A stretch of 64,000 nt of DNA from Gluconacetobacter azotocaptans. GTDB lineage: Bacteria; Pseudomonadota; Alphaproteobacteria; Acetobacterales; Acetobacteraceae. Location: assembly GCF_014174355.1 (NCBI RefSeq), contig NZ_JABEQF010000015.1, forward strand, positions 1 to 64,000, written 5' to 3'. This document shows positions 17,366-26,347 of this stretch, one piece after another. The notes under the pieces were generated by a model. That model had not been told where the DNA came from, made no database searches, and was given only the letters and a program-made list of their open reading frames with translations. The position numbers and the translations under genes were made by a program. How positions within the stretch are numbered: the stretch's first letter is position 1; each line of letters opens with the position of its first letter.

Positions 17366-17842
17366 TCATACGGCGGGACGCGGCAATGTGACAGGTGCAT
17401 TCGCCGAAGCATCATCGGGTGGGGCGGCGCCGCTCAGTACGGCCCGCAGCCGCTCGGGCGACGGGAGGGAGTCGAGGTGCACGCTGTCCGGCCGGCCGAC
17501 CAGGCATGTGGCGCCCAGTGAGTCCGCCAGAAGGCGCACCGTCGCCAATTGGGGGCAGGCGGGGGAGATGACGATATGGCGCAGCCCAAGGCGCAGGGCC
17601 TCGGCCGCGCGGCCCGCCGCCGGCCCGCAGTCGAGGAACGCGGGCAGGCCCGCCTCCAGGTTTGCACCGGTGTCCGCGATCAGCGCCCGCCACCACGCCG
17701 GCCCCATGGTGCAGCCGGCGTCGGGTGGCGACAGCAGCACCCACTGTCCCGTATTTTCCCCACCCAGCGCGTCCAGCACGGCGCGGAGCTGAAGCGCGGA
17801 ACCCACGGTCACGGCGCGCGGCGAGGATATCGCGTGGATCAT
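17366..17842 (-). CDS. Conserved-looking hypothetical protein upstream of thiE
   Basis: 158 residues, no signal peptide, no recognised family. It alternates hydrophobic strands and helices ([50 protein letters not shown]), which suggests a small alpha/beta cytosolic protein. Ten bases separate it from the thiE start, so they are probably co-transcribed and it may belong to thiamine metabolism. That link is only positional. Confidence 0.6.
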   Translation of the reverse strand: MIHAISSPRAVTVGSALQLRAVLDALGGENTGQWVLLSPPDAGCTMGPAWWRALIADTGANLEAGLPAFLDCGPAAGRAAEALRLGLRHIVISPACPQLATVRLLADSLGATCLVGRPDSVHLDSLPSPERLRAVLSGAAPPDDASANAPVTLPRPAV

Positions 17843-17908
17843 CGCTTGACGTTGAACCGCGCGCGCGCGATTTCTTCAAGAGGATCATGATGGGCGGGAA
17901 GCACGTAC

Positions 17909-18169
17909 GTGGCGCATTCTGAGGGGGCGACCGGTCTGGGCGTCGGGGCCGTCGAGCCCGCCGATCGGCTGGAACAGGCGCTGAACCGCATTGCCTTCGC
18001 GCTCGATCGCGGGCGGCCCGACCCTGTGGCCGCGCCGGCGGCCGACACGCAGGCGGTTGATCTGCATGCCCTGGCGGCCAACATCGACATCCTGATCGCC
18101 CGTATCCGCGACGTGATCGGCGACGATGTTCTGCAGCAGGACGGGCCCCCGCATGACGAGGATCGGTGA
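17909..18169 (+). CDS. Small coiled-coil protein upstream of zapA
   Basis: 86 residues from GTG 17909. Mostly helical, with heptad-like ADRLEQALNRIAFALDRG and LAANIDILIARIRDVIGDDV. It is three bases ahead of zapA, matching the small helical genes often found before zapA in alphaproteobacteria. A role with ZapA at the division site is inferred from position only. Confidence 0.6.
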   Translation: MAHSEGATGLGVGAVEPADRLEQALNRIAFALDRGRPDPVAAPAADTQAVDLHALAANIDILIARIRDVIGDDVLQQDGPPHDEDR

Positions 18170-18172
18170 CGC

Positions 18173-18514
18173 ATGGCGCAGGTGACGGTTCGCATCAACG
18201 GCTATTCCTACGTCGTCGGCTGCAAGGACGGGCAGGAACGCCATCTGCAGGCCATGGCGCAGGAGGTCGAACGCCGGATCGAGCGCATCCGCGCCATCGG
18301 CGGGCAGAGCGGCGAGTCCCGCATCCTGGCTCTGGCGGCCCTGCTGATGGCGGACGAGATCCATGACCTGTCGGCCGAGAAGATGCCCGAGGACACCTCG
18401 CGGCAACTGACGGAGGCCCGTCAGGCCCGGGTCGAGAACGACCGCCGCCGCGAACAGCTGGCCCTTCTGGTCGAACGTGCCGAAAGCATTGCGGCGGCGC
18501 TGGAACGTGACTAG
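18173..18514 (+). CDS. zapA: Cell division protein ZapA
   Basis: 113 residues. The N-terminal beta-strand VTVRINGYSYVVGCKDGQE with the following HLQAMAQEVERRI is the ZapA signature; a C-terminal coiled coil (TEARQARVENDRRREQLALL) mediates tetramerisation. ZapA bundles FtsZ at the Z-ring. The order zapA - 6S RNA - 5-FCL is the conserved proteobacterial arrangement, which supports the call. Confidence 0.93.
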   Translation: MAQVTVRINGYSYVVGCKDGQERHLQAMAQEVERRIERIRAIGGQSGESRILALAALLMADEIHDLSAEKMPEDTSRQLTEARQARVENDRRREQLALLVERAESIAAALERD

Positions 18515-18517
18515 ATT
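18489..18517 (+). promoter_or_regulatory. Promoter of 6S RNA, inside zapA
   Basis: TTGCGG (18489-18494), a 17-base spacer, TAGATT (18512-18517), six bases before the predicted 6S 5' end. The -35 and spacer lie in the last codons of zapA. Confidence 0.55.
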
Positions 18518-18523
18518 ACAGGG

Positions 18524-18679
18524 GCGGGGCTGCCGGACTTGTCAGGCAACTCAACCCCTGGGCCGATAAGCACTTCCTTAGGGAGCTGGCTCTGACGTGA
18601 TCCTGGTCATGTTACCTGGCGCCCACCTGCACTTGCAGGTCCGGGAGGGCTGAAAGACCAACGGTCATGGTGGCTCCGC
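18524..18679 (+). ncRNA. ssrS: 6S RNA
   Basis: About 156 bases between zapA and the 5-FCL gene, the standard 6S position. GCGGGGCTGCC (18524-18534) pairs with GGTGGCTCCGC (18669-18679) to close the stem. The interior carries the usual features: GATAAGCACTTCC opening the central bubble, and a terminal stem around CACCTGCACTTGCAGG. 6S RNA mimics an open promoter and holds sigma-70 RNA polymerase in stationary phase. Its 3' end runs into the first codons annotated for the next gene. Confidence 0.82.
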
Positions 18680-19269
18680 ACGTTTCTTCCCCCGAATGCG
18701 ATCCCCCTGTCCTGGCGGCGGCCAAGGCCGAATTGCGCCGGCGCCTGATGGCCGGTCGCGCCCATCCGGCGGGGGCGGCGCATGCGCACGAGACGCTGTC
18801 CCGGCGGATGCTGGGCTGCGTCCGCGACGCCGTGCCGGCGGGGGCGGCGGTGGCCGCCGTCTGGCCGCTTCCCGGCGAAATCGACCTGCGGGCGCTGTGC
18901 GCGCGCCTGCATGATCATGGTTATCAGGTCCTGCTGCCCGAAACGCCGCCGCGCGGGCAGCCCCTGCGCTTCCGCCTGTGGCATCCCGGCGCCCGGATGG
19001 TGCCGGGCCGGTTCCGCACCGCCCACCCCGACGGGCCGGCCGCCCGGCCCGATTTCGTGTTCGTGCCCCTGCTGGCCTTTGACAGGCGGGGGTTCCGGCT
19101 GGGATACGGGGGCGGGTATTACGACCGCACGCTGGCCGACCTGTCGCCGGTGCCGGCGATGGGGTACGGGCTGGCGGCGCAGGAAGTGCCCGAGGTGCCG
19201 ACGGGGCGCCATGACATCCCGCTGCCGGTCGTGGTGACCGAGCGGGAAACGATCCGCTGCGGCGCCTGA
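18667..19269 (+). CDS. 5-formyltetrahydrofolate cyclo-ligase
   Basis: 200 residues, cytosolic ATP-dependent 5,10-methenyl-THF synthetase. The ATP/substrate motif LGYGGGYYDRTLAD and VWPLPGEIDLRALC, FVFVPLLAFDRRGFR are diagnostic. ATG 18667 overlaps the predicted 3' strand of 6S RNA. No good downstream start exists before the conserved AAAKAELRRRL, so either the overlap is real or the first residues come from processing of a joint transcript. Confidence 0.9.
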   Translation: MVAPHVSSPECDPPVLAAAKAELRRRLMAGRAHPAGAAHAHETLSRRMLGCVRDAVPAGAAVAAVWPLPGEIDLRALCARLHDHGYQVLLPETPPRGQPLRFRLWHPGARMVPGRFRTAHPDGPAARPDFVFVPLLAFDRRGFRLGYGGGYYDRTLADLSPVPAMGYGLAAQEVPEVPTGRHDIPLPVVVTERETIRCGA

Positions 19270-19306
19270 TGCCTGCGCGGGCATAAGGACAAGGAAAGGC
19301 CGGGGT

Positions 19307-20122
19307 TTGCGGATTCTGTTTCTGGGCGACATCGTGGGGCGCACGGGGCGCGACGCCGTCATCGCGCATCTGCCCGATCTGCGCCGCACGCTGCGCCTCG
19401 ACCTGGTGGTGGTGAACGGCGAGAATGCCAGCCATGGCTTCGGCCTGTCACCTTCCATCGCCCGCGACCTGATGGAGGCCGGGGCCGACGTCATCACCCT
19501 GGGCAACCACAGCTGGGATCGCAAGGACCTGATCGGCTATATCGACCAGGAACCCCGGATCATCCGGCCGGCCAACTACCCCCCCGGCACGCCGGGCCAG
19601 GGCAGCGTGGTGGTCACGCTGGTGGACGGGCGGCGCGCGCTGGTCGTCAATGTCATGGGCCGCCAGTTCATGGACGCGCTGGACGATCCATTCCGCGCGG
19701 CGACCGACATCCTGTCGCGCCATCGGCTGGGGGTGACGGTGCAGGCCGCGGTGGTCGACATCCACGCCGAGGCGTCGAGCGAGAAATGGGCGATGGGCCA
19801 CGTGCTGGACGGGCGGGTGTCGCTGGTCATCGGCACCCATACCCATACCCCTACCGCCGATCACCGGATCCTGTCGGGTGGCACCGCGTTCCAGACCGAC
19901 GCGGGGATGTGCGGCGATTATGACAGCGTGATCGGCATGGCCAAGGACGCCGCGATCGCGCGGTTCCTGCGCCGCATGCCCGGCGAGCGCCTTCAGCCGG
20001 CCGAGGGCGAGGCCAGCCTGGCCGGCATGATGGTGGAAACCGACGACGCGACCGGGCTGGCCCGCCGGATGGCGCCGCTGCGCGTGGGGGGGAAGCTGGC
20101 CCCCACCACGCCCGATTTCTAG
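19307..20122 (+). CDS. YmdB-type metallophosphoesterase (TIGR00282 family)
   Basis: 271 residues from a TTG start. Metal ligands are in LFLGDIVGRTGRD, VVVNGENASHGFG, TLGNHSWDRKD and GTHTHTPTAD, with the family-specific TDAGMCGDYDSVIGM. Family members are cytosolic cyclic-nucleotide phosphodiesterases affecting RNase Y or biofilm switches in Bacillus. AAGGA lies about 10 bases before the TTG. It follows the 5-FCL gene by 37 bases and is probably co-transcribed. Confidence 0.88.
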   Translation: MRILFLGDIVGRTGRDAVIAHLPDLRRTLRLDLVVVNGENASHGFGLSPSIARDLMEAGADVITLGNHSWDRKDLIGYIDQEPRIIRPANYPPGTPGQGSVVVTLVDGRRALVVNVMGRQFMDALDDPFRAATDILSRHRLGVTVQAAVVDIHAEASSEKWAMGHVLDGRVSLVIGTHTHTPTADHRILSGGTAFQTDAGMCGDYDSVIGMAKDAAIARFLRRMPGERLQPAEGEASLAGMMVETDDATGLARRMAPLRVGGKLAPTTPDF

Positions 20123-20151
20123 GAGGCCGTGTCCGGCCTGCTTCGGAATCC

Positions 20152-21249
20152 TTATTTCGTCAGGCGACGCACGGTGGCGGCGAGGGTGTGGGCCAGGGCG
20201 CGGTAGGCCTGGCCGCCGGGGCTGTCGGGGGCGCTGATGACGATAGGGGCGCCGCTGTCGGCGCTGGCGCGGATGTCGGCCAGCAGCGGGATCTCGCCCA
20301 GAAAGGGCACGCCCAGCTTGCCGGCTTCGGCCCGGGCGCCGCCATGGCCGAACAGTTCGGTCCGGTGGCCGCAGTTCGGGCAGCAGAAATAGGACATGTT
20401 CTCGACGATCCCCAGGACGGGGACGTTCATCTTCTCGAACATCGTCACGCCGCGCCGCGCGTCCAGCAGGGCGATGTCCTGCGGCGTGGACACGACAATC
20501 GCCCCGGCCAGCGACACTTTCTGTGCCAGCGTCAGCTGCGCGTCGCCGGTGCCGGGCGGCATGTCCACCACCAGCACGTCCAGCGTGCCCCAGTCGACAT
20601 CGCCCAGCAGCTGGCCCAGCGCGCCCATCACCATGGGGCCGCGCCAGATCATGGCCTGCTTCTCGTCCACCAGCAGACCGATGGACATGGCGCGGATGCC
20701 CCAGGCGTCCAGCGGCGTCATGCGTCCGTCATGGACCTCCGGCGGGTGGTCGATCCCCATCATCCGTGGCAGCGAGGGGCCGTGGATGTCGGCGTCCAGC
20801 AGGCCGACACGCAATCCCTCCATGCCCAGTCCCACCGCCAGATTGACGGCGGTGGTCGATTTGCCGACCCCGCCCTTGCCCGACGCCACGGCGATGACCA
20901 CCCCCACGCCCGGCAGCAGCGGTGCGCCGGGCGCCCGCGCGGCCGGGCCGCCCAGGTTCAGCGGCCGGTGGCCGGCCGCCGGCGCGGGCGGGGCGGCGGG
21001 GCGATGCGCCGTCAGGATGATCGTGGCGGCGTCGATGCCGGGCAAGGCGTGCAGGGCGCGCTCGGCCTCGGGCAGCAGGGGCTGGATCCGGGCGGCGTCC
21101 GCGCGGTCGATCGCCAGCGCGACATGCAGCGTGCCGTCGCGCAGCGTCGCGCCATCCAGGGTCGCGGCGTCCAGCAGGCCGGCGCCCGTCGCCGGGTCGC
21201 GGACCTGCCGCAGGGCGTGCTCGATCGCGGCGCGGGCGGGTTCAGCCAT
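20152..21249 (-). CDS. Mrp/ApbC iron-sulfur cluster carrier ATPase
   Basis: 365 residues. An N-terminal MIP18-like domain (about 1-90) precedes a deviant Walker A, ASGKGGVGKSTTAVNLAV, then VLVVDMPPGTGDAQLTLAQ. The C-terminal CXXC YFCCPNCGHRTELFGHGG binds the bridging cluster. It transfers Fe-S clusters to apoproteins. An AT-richer 237-base gap separates it from the divergent opgC. Confidence 0.92.
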   Translation of the reverse strand: MAEPARAAIEHALRQVRDPATGAGLLDAATLDGATLRDGTLHVALAIDRADAARIQPLLPEAERALHALPGIDAATIILTAHRPAAPPAPAAGHRPLNLGGPAARAPGAPLLPGVGVVIAVASGKGGVGKSTTAVNLAVGLGMEGLRVGLLDADIHGPSLPRMMGIDHPPEVHDGRMTPLDAWGIRAMSIGLLVDEKQAMIWRGPMVMGALGQLLGDVDWGTLDVLVVDMPPGTGDAQLTLAQKVSLAGAIVVSTPQDIALLDARRGVTMFEKMNVPVLGIVENMSYFCCPNCGHRTELFGHGGARAEAGKLGVPFLGEIPLLADIRASADSGAPIVISAPDSPGGQAYRALAHTLAATVRRLTK

Positions 21250-21486
21250 GGTGGGTGTCCTTCCTGTGGGCCATTCCGGTGTGGGGGCGGCCGTTGCTGA
21301 TCTGCAAAGGGGGCTGTCCGAGAGGGAGATAGGCTAAAAAATCCGCGCTGCAAATCGGCGGCTCCGGCATAGTGGCGGCGGCCGCGCAATGTAAGGAATC
21401 GCAACGGGGCTGGAGTCGCCCGATGTTCTGGCCCATGTGTGTCACAAGCCGGGGATACGGTGTCCCCCTGGAAGGAACCGGTTTAG

Positions 21487-22710
21487 ATGACGTCATCCGC
21501 GTCCCGTTCGCCTGGGGATCCGGTGGCAGCGCGCGCCAGGCCCGGCGGGGGAACGCGCGACCACCGCGTCGACGCGCTGCGCGGCGTGGCCCTGCTGATG
21601 ATGTTCGTGGACCATATTCCACAGAACGTCCTGAATCGCTTTACGCTGCGCAATGTCGGCTTCGCCGATGCGGCCGAAATTTTCGTGCTGCTGGCGGGCT
21701 ATGCGTCGTGGCTGGCCTATGGGCGGAATTTCGACCGGGTGGGGCTGCGCGCGGGCGTCGACCGGGTACTGCGCCGCTGCGCCCGTCTGTACGTGTTCCA
21801 GGCCGTCATGGTGGTGGTCACGACGGCGACCATCCGCCGGTGGCGGCATTTCTGGCCGGTTCCGGTCGATTTTCTGGAACCCGAGCTGGCGCATGGGCTG
21901 AATTCGTTCTGGCGGGTCATGTTCCTCGACGCCCTGCCCAGCAACCTCAATATTCTGCCGCTCTATATCGTCCTGCTGCTGGCCTTCCCGCTGATCTACC
22001 TGCTGATCCGGCGGGGGCTGGTGCTGACGCTGATGCTCAGCGGCGGGCTGTGGGTGCTGATCAACGTCGATCCGACGATCAATTTCCCGAACTGGCTGGA
22101 CCCGGATGGATGGTATTTCGACCCGCTGGCCTGGCAGTTCCTGTTCACGCTGGGGGCCTGCGCCGCCGTGCTGGCCGGCCGCCACGGCGGCAGCCTGCCG
22201 CGCGTGCACTGGCTGCGCGTGCTGTGCTGCGCCTATCTGGCGGTTTCGGCGCTGGAGGCGTTTCCCTGGTCGTTGTGGGGCCTGCCCGACCTGCGGCCCT
22301 TCGCCGTCGCCGCCCCGGACAAGAGCGTGCTGGCGCCACTGCGGCTGCTGGACGTGATGTCGATCTTCTACCTGGTGCAATCGTCGGTCGTGGCCCGGCG
22401 GGGGGCGGAGGGCCGGCTGGGCCAGGTGATGGCGCTGTTCGGCCGCCATTCGCTGGAGGTCTTTTCGGTCGGGACGGTTATCGACCTCTATGCGCGGCTG
22501 GTCTTCACCACGTTCGGCGACGGGTGGGGATTGCAGATCGCGGTAAATGTGATCGGTTTCGCGATCCTGTGGGGACTGGCGACGGTTCTCGACCGCCGCC
22601 GGGTACGGCAGAAAGAGGCTGCGGCCCGGGCGAAGCAGGCGGCCGCCGACCGCAGCGGCCCGGCCCTGTCCACGCCGGCGGCGCGCGCCGTCTTGGAGAA
22701 CATGCATTGA
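21487..22710 (+). CDS. OpgC-family integral membrane protein
   Basis: 407 residues with about ten membrane helices. DHRVDALRGVALLMMFVDHI is the OpgC/acyltransferase-3 entry motif, followed by FVLLAGYASWLAYGR and NILPLYIVLLLAFPLIYLL. OpgC adds succinyl groups to periplasmic glucans. AAGGA lies about 10 bases before ATG 21487. The stop overlaps the start of an SGNH hydrolase (TTGA), so the two are coupled. The backbone genes opgG-opgH are 6 kb downstream. Confidence 0.85.
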   Translation: MTSSASRSPGDPVAARARPGGGTRDHRVDALRGVALLMMFVDHIPQNVLNRFTLRNVGFADAAEIFVLLAGYASWLAYGRNFDRVGLRAGVDRVLRRCARLYVFQAVMVVVTTATIRRWRHFWPVPVDFLEPELAHGLNSFWRVMFLDALPSNLNILPLYIVLLLAFPLIYLLIRRGLVLTLMLSGGLWVLINVDPTINFPNWLDPDGWYFDPLAWQFLFTLGACAAVLAGRHGGSLPRVHWLRVLCCAYLAVSALEAFPWSLWGLPDLRPFAVAAPDKSVLAPLRLLDVMSIFYLVQSSVVARRGAEGRLGQVMALFGRHSLEVFSVGTVIDLYARLVFTTFGDGWGLQIAVNVIGFAILWGLATVLDRRRVRQKEAAARAKQAAADRSGPALSTPAARAVLENMH

Positions 22711-23372
22711 CGACCGACAGCCTTGCCTCCCCCATCCTGCCCCGCCTGACCGAGCGGCTGCGACGCGGACAACCCGTGCGGGTCACCCTGTTCGGGTCGT
22801 CCACCATCGAGGGGATCGGCGCCAGCAGCCCCGAACACGGGTTCGGCCCCCAGTTCGAACGCGGCCTGGCGCCTTTCGTTACCGGCGGCCTGACGGTGAT
22901 CAACCGCGGAATCGGCGGCAACGGGGCGCGGGAGATGCATGACCGCCTGCCCGAGGTGCTGGCCGACGGGGCCGATCTGGTGCTGTGGCAGACCGGCAGC
23001 AACGACCCCTGGCAGGGCGTGCCGGTGGCGACTTACGGGGCGCTGACGCGCCAGGATCTGCTGGCGACGCGCGCCGCGGGCGCCGACCTGGCGCTGATCG
23101 ATCCGCAATATTGCCGGATGCTGGAGGAATGCGCGGCCTTTCCGCCCTTCGTCGACGAGGTGCACCGGATTGGCGGCGAGCTGGGCATTCCGGTTTTCGC
23201 CCGCTATGCTCGGATGAAATCCTGGTGCGCCGAACTGGGCCTGTCGCGTGAGGACCTGTCGCCCGACGGGCTGCATATGGGCGACATGGGATATCGCCTG
23301 CTGGGCCAGGCGGTCGCGGCGTGGCTGGTGGAACTGACCGGGGCGCCGGCCGGCGCGTTCGTCCGCACCTGA
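22707..23372 (+). CDS. SGNH/GDSL hydrolase coupled to OpgC
   Basis: 221 residues from TTG 22707, with GGAGA eight bases upstream and the codon overlapping the opgC stop. The SGNH blocks are all present: TLFGSSTIEGIGA (Ser), INRGIGGNGA (Gly), LWQTGSND (Asn), and SPDGLHMGDMGY (Asp-x-x-His). It has no signal peptide, so it is probably cytosolic unless the start is mis-set. Members are esterases or acetyltransferases. Coupling to OpgC suggests it works on the same acyl decoration, which is inference. Confidence 0.83.
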   Translation: MTTDSLASPILPRLTERLRRGQPVRVTLFGSSTIEGIGASSPEHGFGPQFERGLAPFVTGGLTVINRGIGGNGAREMHDRLPEVLADGADLVLWQTGSNDPWQGVPVATYGALTRQDLLATRAAGADLALIDPQYCRMLEECAAFPPFVDEVHRIGGELGIPVFARYARMKSWCAELGLSREDLSPDGLHMGDMGYRLLGQAVAAWLVELTGAPAGAFVRT

Positions 23373-23472
23373 CCCGGGCGACAAAGCGGGCAAAACGGGA
23401 TTGGGCGGTCGCGGGGGATGGTCTAGGATGTCGGCCTCGCGACGTTCTCCGTTTCAGGAAGCTGCCTGCCCG

Positions 23473-25065
23473 ATGCCCCTGTCCGTTCCGGTTTTTTTCC
23501 GTCCGTTCGCCGTCGCCGGGCTGGCGTCGGTCCTGTCCCTGGCCGCGGGGGGCGCCGTCCGGGCGGAACCGGCGATGGTGCCGCACGCCGTTGTACCCGC
23601 GCCCGTAGCGCCCGCGCCTGGGGCGTCCGCCCCGGCCCGCCTGCCCGCGCCGGGGCGCGGCGCGCCCGACAGCTTCGCCGACCTGGCGGCGCGGCTGCTG
23701 CCGGCGGTGGTCAACGTCTCGACCACCGAGACGGTGAAGGTCGGCGATGCCGATGGCGGTGACGACGACGGCGGCGAGGACGCGCCGCAGATCCCGAATT
23801 TCCCGCAGGGTTCGCCGTTCGAGAAATTCTTTCACGACTTCATGAACCGCCAGAACGGCCCCGACGCCGCCCCGCGCAAGATGCAGGCGCTGGGGTCGGG
23901 CTTCATCGTCGATCCGTCGGGCATCATCGTCACCAACAACCATGTCATCCGCCATGCCGACCAGATCACGGTGACGTTGCAGGACAACACGGTGCTCAAG
24001 GCGCGGCTGCTGGGCCATGACGACCGCACCGACTTGGCGGTGCTGAAGGTCGACAGCCCGCACCCCCTGCCGGCGGTGACGTTCGGCGACAGCGACCATG
24101 CGCGGGTGGGCGACTGGGTGCTGGCGATCGGCAATCCGTTCGGCCTGTCCGGCACGGTGACGGCGGGCATCGTGTCCTCGCGCGGCCGCAATATCGAGCA
24201 GGGACCGTACGATGATTTCATCCAGACCGACGCGCCGATCAACAAGGGCAATTCCGGCGGCCCGCTGTTCGACATGCAGGGCCAGGTGATCGGCATCAAC
24301 ACCGCCATCTTCTCGCCGTCCGGCGGGTCGATCGGCATCGGCTTCTCCATTCCCTCGGCCGAGGCGCGGGGTATCATCGACCAGTTGCGCCGCACCGGAA
24401 AGGTGTCGCGCGGCTGGATCGGCGTGCGGATCCAGGACGTGACGCAGGAAATCGCGGACGGGCTGGGCCTGAAGGCCGCGCATGGCGCTCTGATCGCGGG
24501 CGTGGAGCCCAAGGGGCCGGCCGCGAGCGCGAAGCTGCAGACCGGCGACGTGATCCAGACCCTGGGCGGCAAGGATATCGACGGCCGCGCCCTGCCGCGC
24601 CTGATGGCGGACGTGCCGGCCGGGCAGGTGGTGAAGCTGGGTATCTGGCGGCATGGCCAGATCCTGACGGTGCCCGTGACGGTCGGCGCCCTGCCCGAGG
24701 ACACGCCCGAGCCGCCGGCGCCCAAGCCCGAGGCCAAGGCGCAGGGCAGCATGGCGCTCAAGGGGCTGGGCTTCACCGTGGGGGCGATCGATGACGTCGC
24801 CCGCCAGAAATACAATTTGGCAGAAGGGCAGAAGGGCGTGGTCGTCACCGCGACGGCCGATGACGGCCCGGCCGCCGACCGGGGCCTGCGCGCCGGCGAC
24901 GTGATCACCGAGGTCCAGCAGTCCGAGGTCGCATCCCCGGCCGACGTGCGCCGTCTGGTCGATGCGGCGCGGGCGCAGCATCGCCGGTCGGTGCTGTTCC
25001 TGGTGCAGAATGCCGACGGCCTGCGGTGGGTGCCGTTCCCGCTGGGCGGGGACAGCGGAAAATAA
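23473..25065 (+). CDS. Periplasmic Do/DegP-type serine protease
   Basis: 530 residues. A signal peptide (to about 33, AVRAEPA) and a Pro/Ala linker lead to a trypsin-like domain with the triad in VTNNHVI (His), HDDRTDLAVLK (Asp) and NKGNSGGPLF (Ser). Two PDZ domains follow (about 290-380 and 420-520, SRGWIGVRIQDVTQ and GVVVTATADDGPAADRGLRA). It degrades or refolds misfolded envelope proteins. ATG 23473 has AGGAAG upstream; ATG 23428 is a possible alternative. A FUSC-like gene starts four bases after its stop. Confidence 0.93.
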   Translation: MPLSVPVFFRPFAVAGLASVLSLAAGGAVRAEPAMVPHAVVPAPVAPAPGASAPARLPAPGRGAPDSFADLAARLLPAVVNVSTTETVKVGDADGGDDDGGEDAPQIPNFPQGSPFEKFFHDFMNRQNGPDAAPRKMQALGSGFIVDPSGIIVTNNHVIRHADQITVTLQDNTVLKARLLGHDDRTDLAVLKVDSPHPLPAVTFGDSDHARVGDWVLAIGNPFGLSGTVTAGIVSSRGRNIEQGPYDDFIQTDAPINKGNSGGPLFDMQGQVIGINTAIFSPSGGSIGIGFSIPSAEARGIIDQLRRTGKVSRGWIGVRIQDVTQEIADGLGLKAAHGALIAGVEPKGPAASAKLQTGDVIQTLGGKDIDGRALPRLMADVPAGQVVKLGIWRHGQILTVPVTVGALPEDTPEPPAPKPEAKAQGSMALKGLGFTVGAIDDVARQKYNLAEGQKGVVVTATADDGPAADRGLRAGDVITEVQQSEVASPADVRRLVDAARAQHRRSVLFLVQNADGLRWVPFPLGGDSGK

Positions 25066-25069
25066 CGCG

Positions 25070-26245
25070 ATGATGGCGCCCGTGTCGCTGCATGCCGGCC
25101 GGTGGATGGCGGCCCTGCGCGCGATGCTGCCGCGCGGGCCGGACATCCGGCAGGCCGTGCGCCTGCTGGTGTCGGTGCTGCTGTCCGGCGTGCTGGCCAG
25201 GGCCGTGCATCTGCATGAACCGGTCTGGTCGCTGATTACCTCGGTCATCGTGACCCAGAGCCGGATCACCCAGACCCTGACCACCGGGCGGGACCAGATC
25301 GTCGGCACCCTGATCGGGGCCGGGGCCGGGGTATCGGCCATCATCCTGCTGCTGACGACGCCGTTGCCTACCTGGCTGGTGTTCTGGATGCTGCTGACCC
25401 CGCTGGCGCTGCTGGCGGCCGCGCGGCCCAACATGCGCTTCGCGGCCATCACACTGATGATCGTGCTGCTGTTTCCGGCACAGGGGGGCGACCCGTTCCT
25501 GCGGCCGCTGGACCGCATCGCCTCGATCATGATCGGCGTGCTGACGTCGCTGACGGTCTCGTTCTTCGTGCTGCACGACGAGGCCCGGCGTGACGTCCTG
25601 CGCACCGCCGCCCGCCTGGTGGGCGACATCGCCGACCTGCTGGACCGTGCCCTGCGCGGGCAACTGGACCACGATGCGATCGAGGCGGCGGACGAGGCTT
25701 GCCGCACCCATATACAGGACATCTATTCCGCGGTGGCCGAGGCGCAGGTCGAGCGGCTGGACGTTCTGCATCGCCGTCACGACCCGTTGCTGGACCAGTT
25801 GCCCGGGCTGCTGCGCCGGTTGCGGGGCAATGCGGTGTTCGCCGCCCGCGCGGCCAGCGAGGGCGAGACATTGGCCACCGGCGCCGCGCTGGACGCGGAA
25901 CGGCACGCGCTTGGCCGCGTTCTGGCTCAACTGGCCCGCCGATGCGAGCGCGAAGCCCGGACCCGCCGGCGCAGGAGGCCCCCGACCATCGACGGGGCCG
26001 AGGCGATCCTGGTCGTCCTGCACGAACCCGGCCCGGACTGGAGCCCGGTCATGCAGTTCACGCTGGGGGTGCTGCATGCCGACATGGCGCGCGCGGTACG
26101 GGCTGTGTGGTCCGACGGCGCCGTGTCCGAAGCCGGCGAGCCTATCCCGCTTCTGCCGCCGGCCGCATCGCCGGCGTCGTCCGCATTGCCCGCCCCTTCC
26201 GCCGGCCACGCCGGCCGGGCGGCGGGCAGCCACCCGCGCGCCTGA
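25070..26245 (+). CDS. FUSC/aromatic-acid-exporter-like membrane protein
   Basis: 391 residues. About six hydrophobic helices in the first 170 residues (AVRLLVSVLLSGVLARAVHL, IVGTLIGAGAGVSAIILLLT, IASIMIGVLTSLTVSFFVLH), then a long cytosolic helical region with coiled-coil character. This half-size architecture fits the FUSC/ArAE group, thought to export small organic acids. It starts four bases after the degP-like stop and is likely in the same operon. Confidence 0.72.
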   Translation: MMAPVSLHAGRWMAALRAMLPRGPDIRQAVRLLVSVLLSGVLARAVHLHEPVWSLITSVIVTQSRITQTLTTGRDQIVGTLIGAGAGVSAIILLLTTPLPTWLVFWMLLTPLALLAAARPNMRFAAITLMIVLLFPAQGGDPFLRPLDRIASIMIGVLTSLTVSFFVLHDEARRDVLRTAARLVGDIADLLDRALRGQLDHDAIEAADEACRTHIQDIYSAVAEAQVERLDVLHRRHDPLLDQLPGLLRRLRGNAVFAARAASEGETLATGAALDAERHALGRVLAQLARRCEREARTRRRRRPPTIDGAEAILVVLHEPGPDWSPVMQFTLGVLHADMARAVRAVWSDGAVSEAGEPIPLLPPAASPASSALPAPSAGHAGRAAGSHPRA

Positions 26246-26347
26246 TCGCGCGGTACGGCGGGGCGGCCTCGGCCGTCCCGACAGCCCGGGGAAACGACGC
26301 GCGTCCCCCCGGTATGAGAACAGCACCCAGAAGGAGAATGAGGCGAC

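Noticed and set aside
21372-22706. Upstream extension of the SGNH hydrolase frame to 21372
   Set aside because: The extra 445 codons are antiframe to opgC and have no domain signal. TTG 22707 has a ribosome-binding site and couples to the opgC stop.
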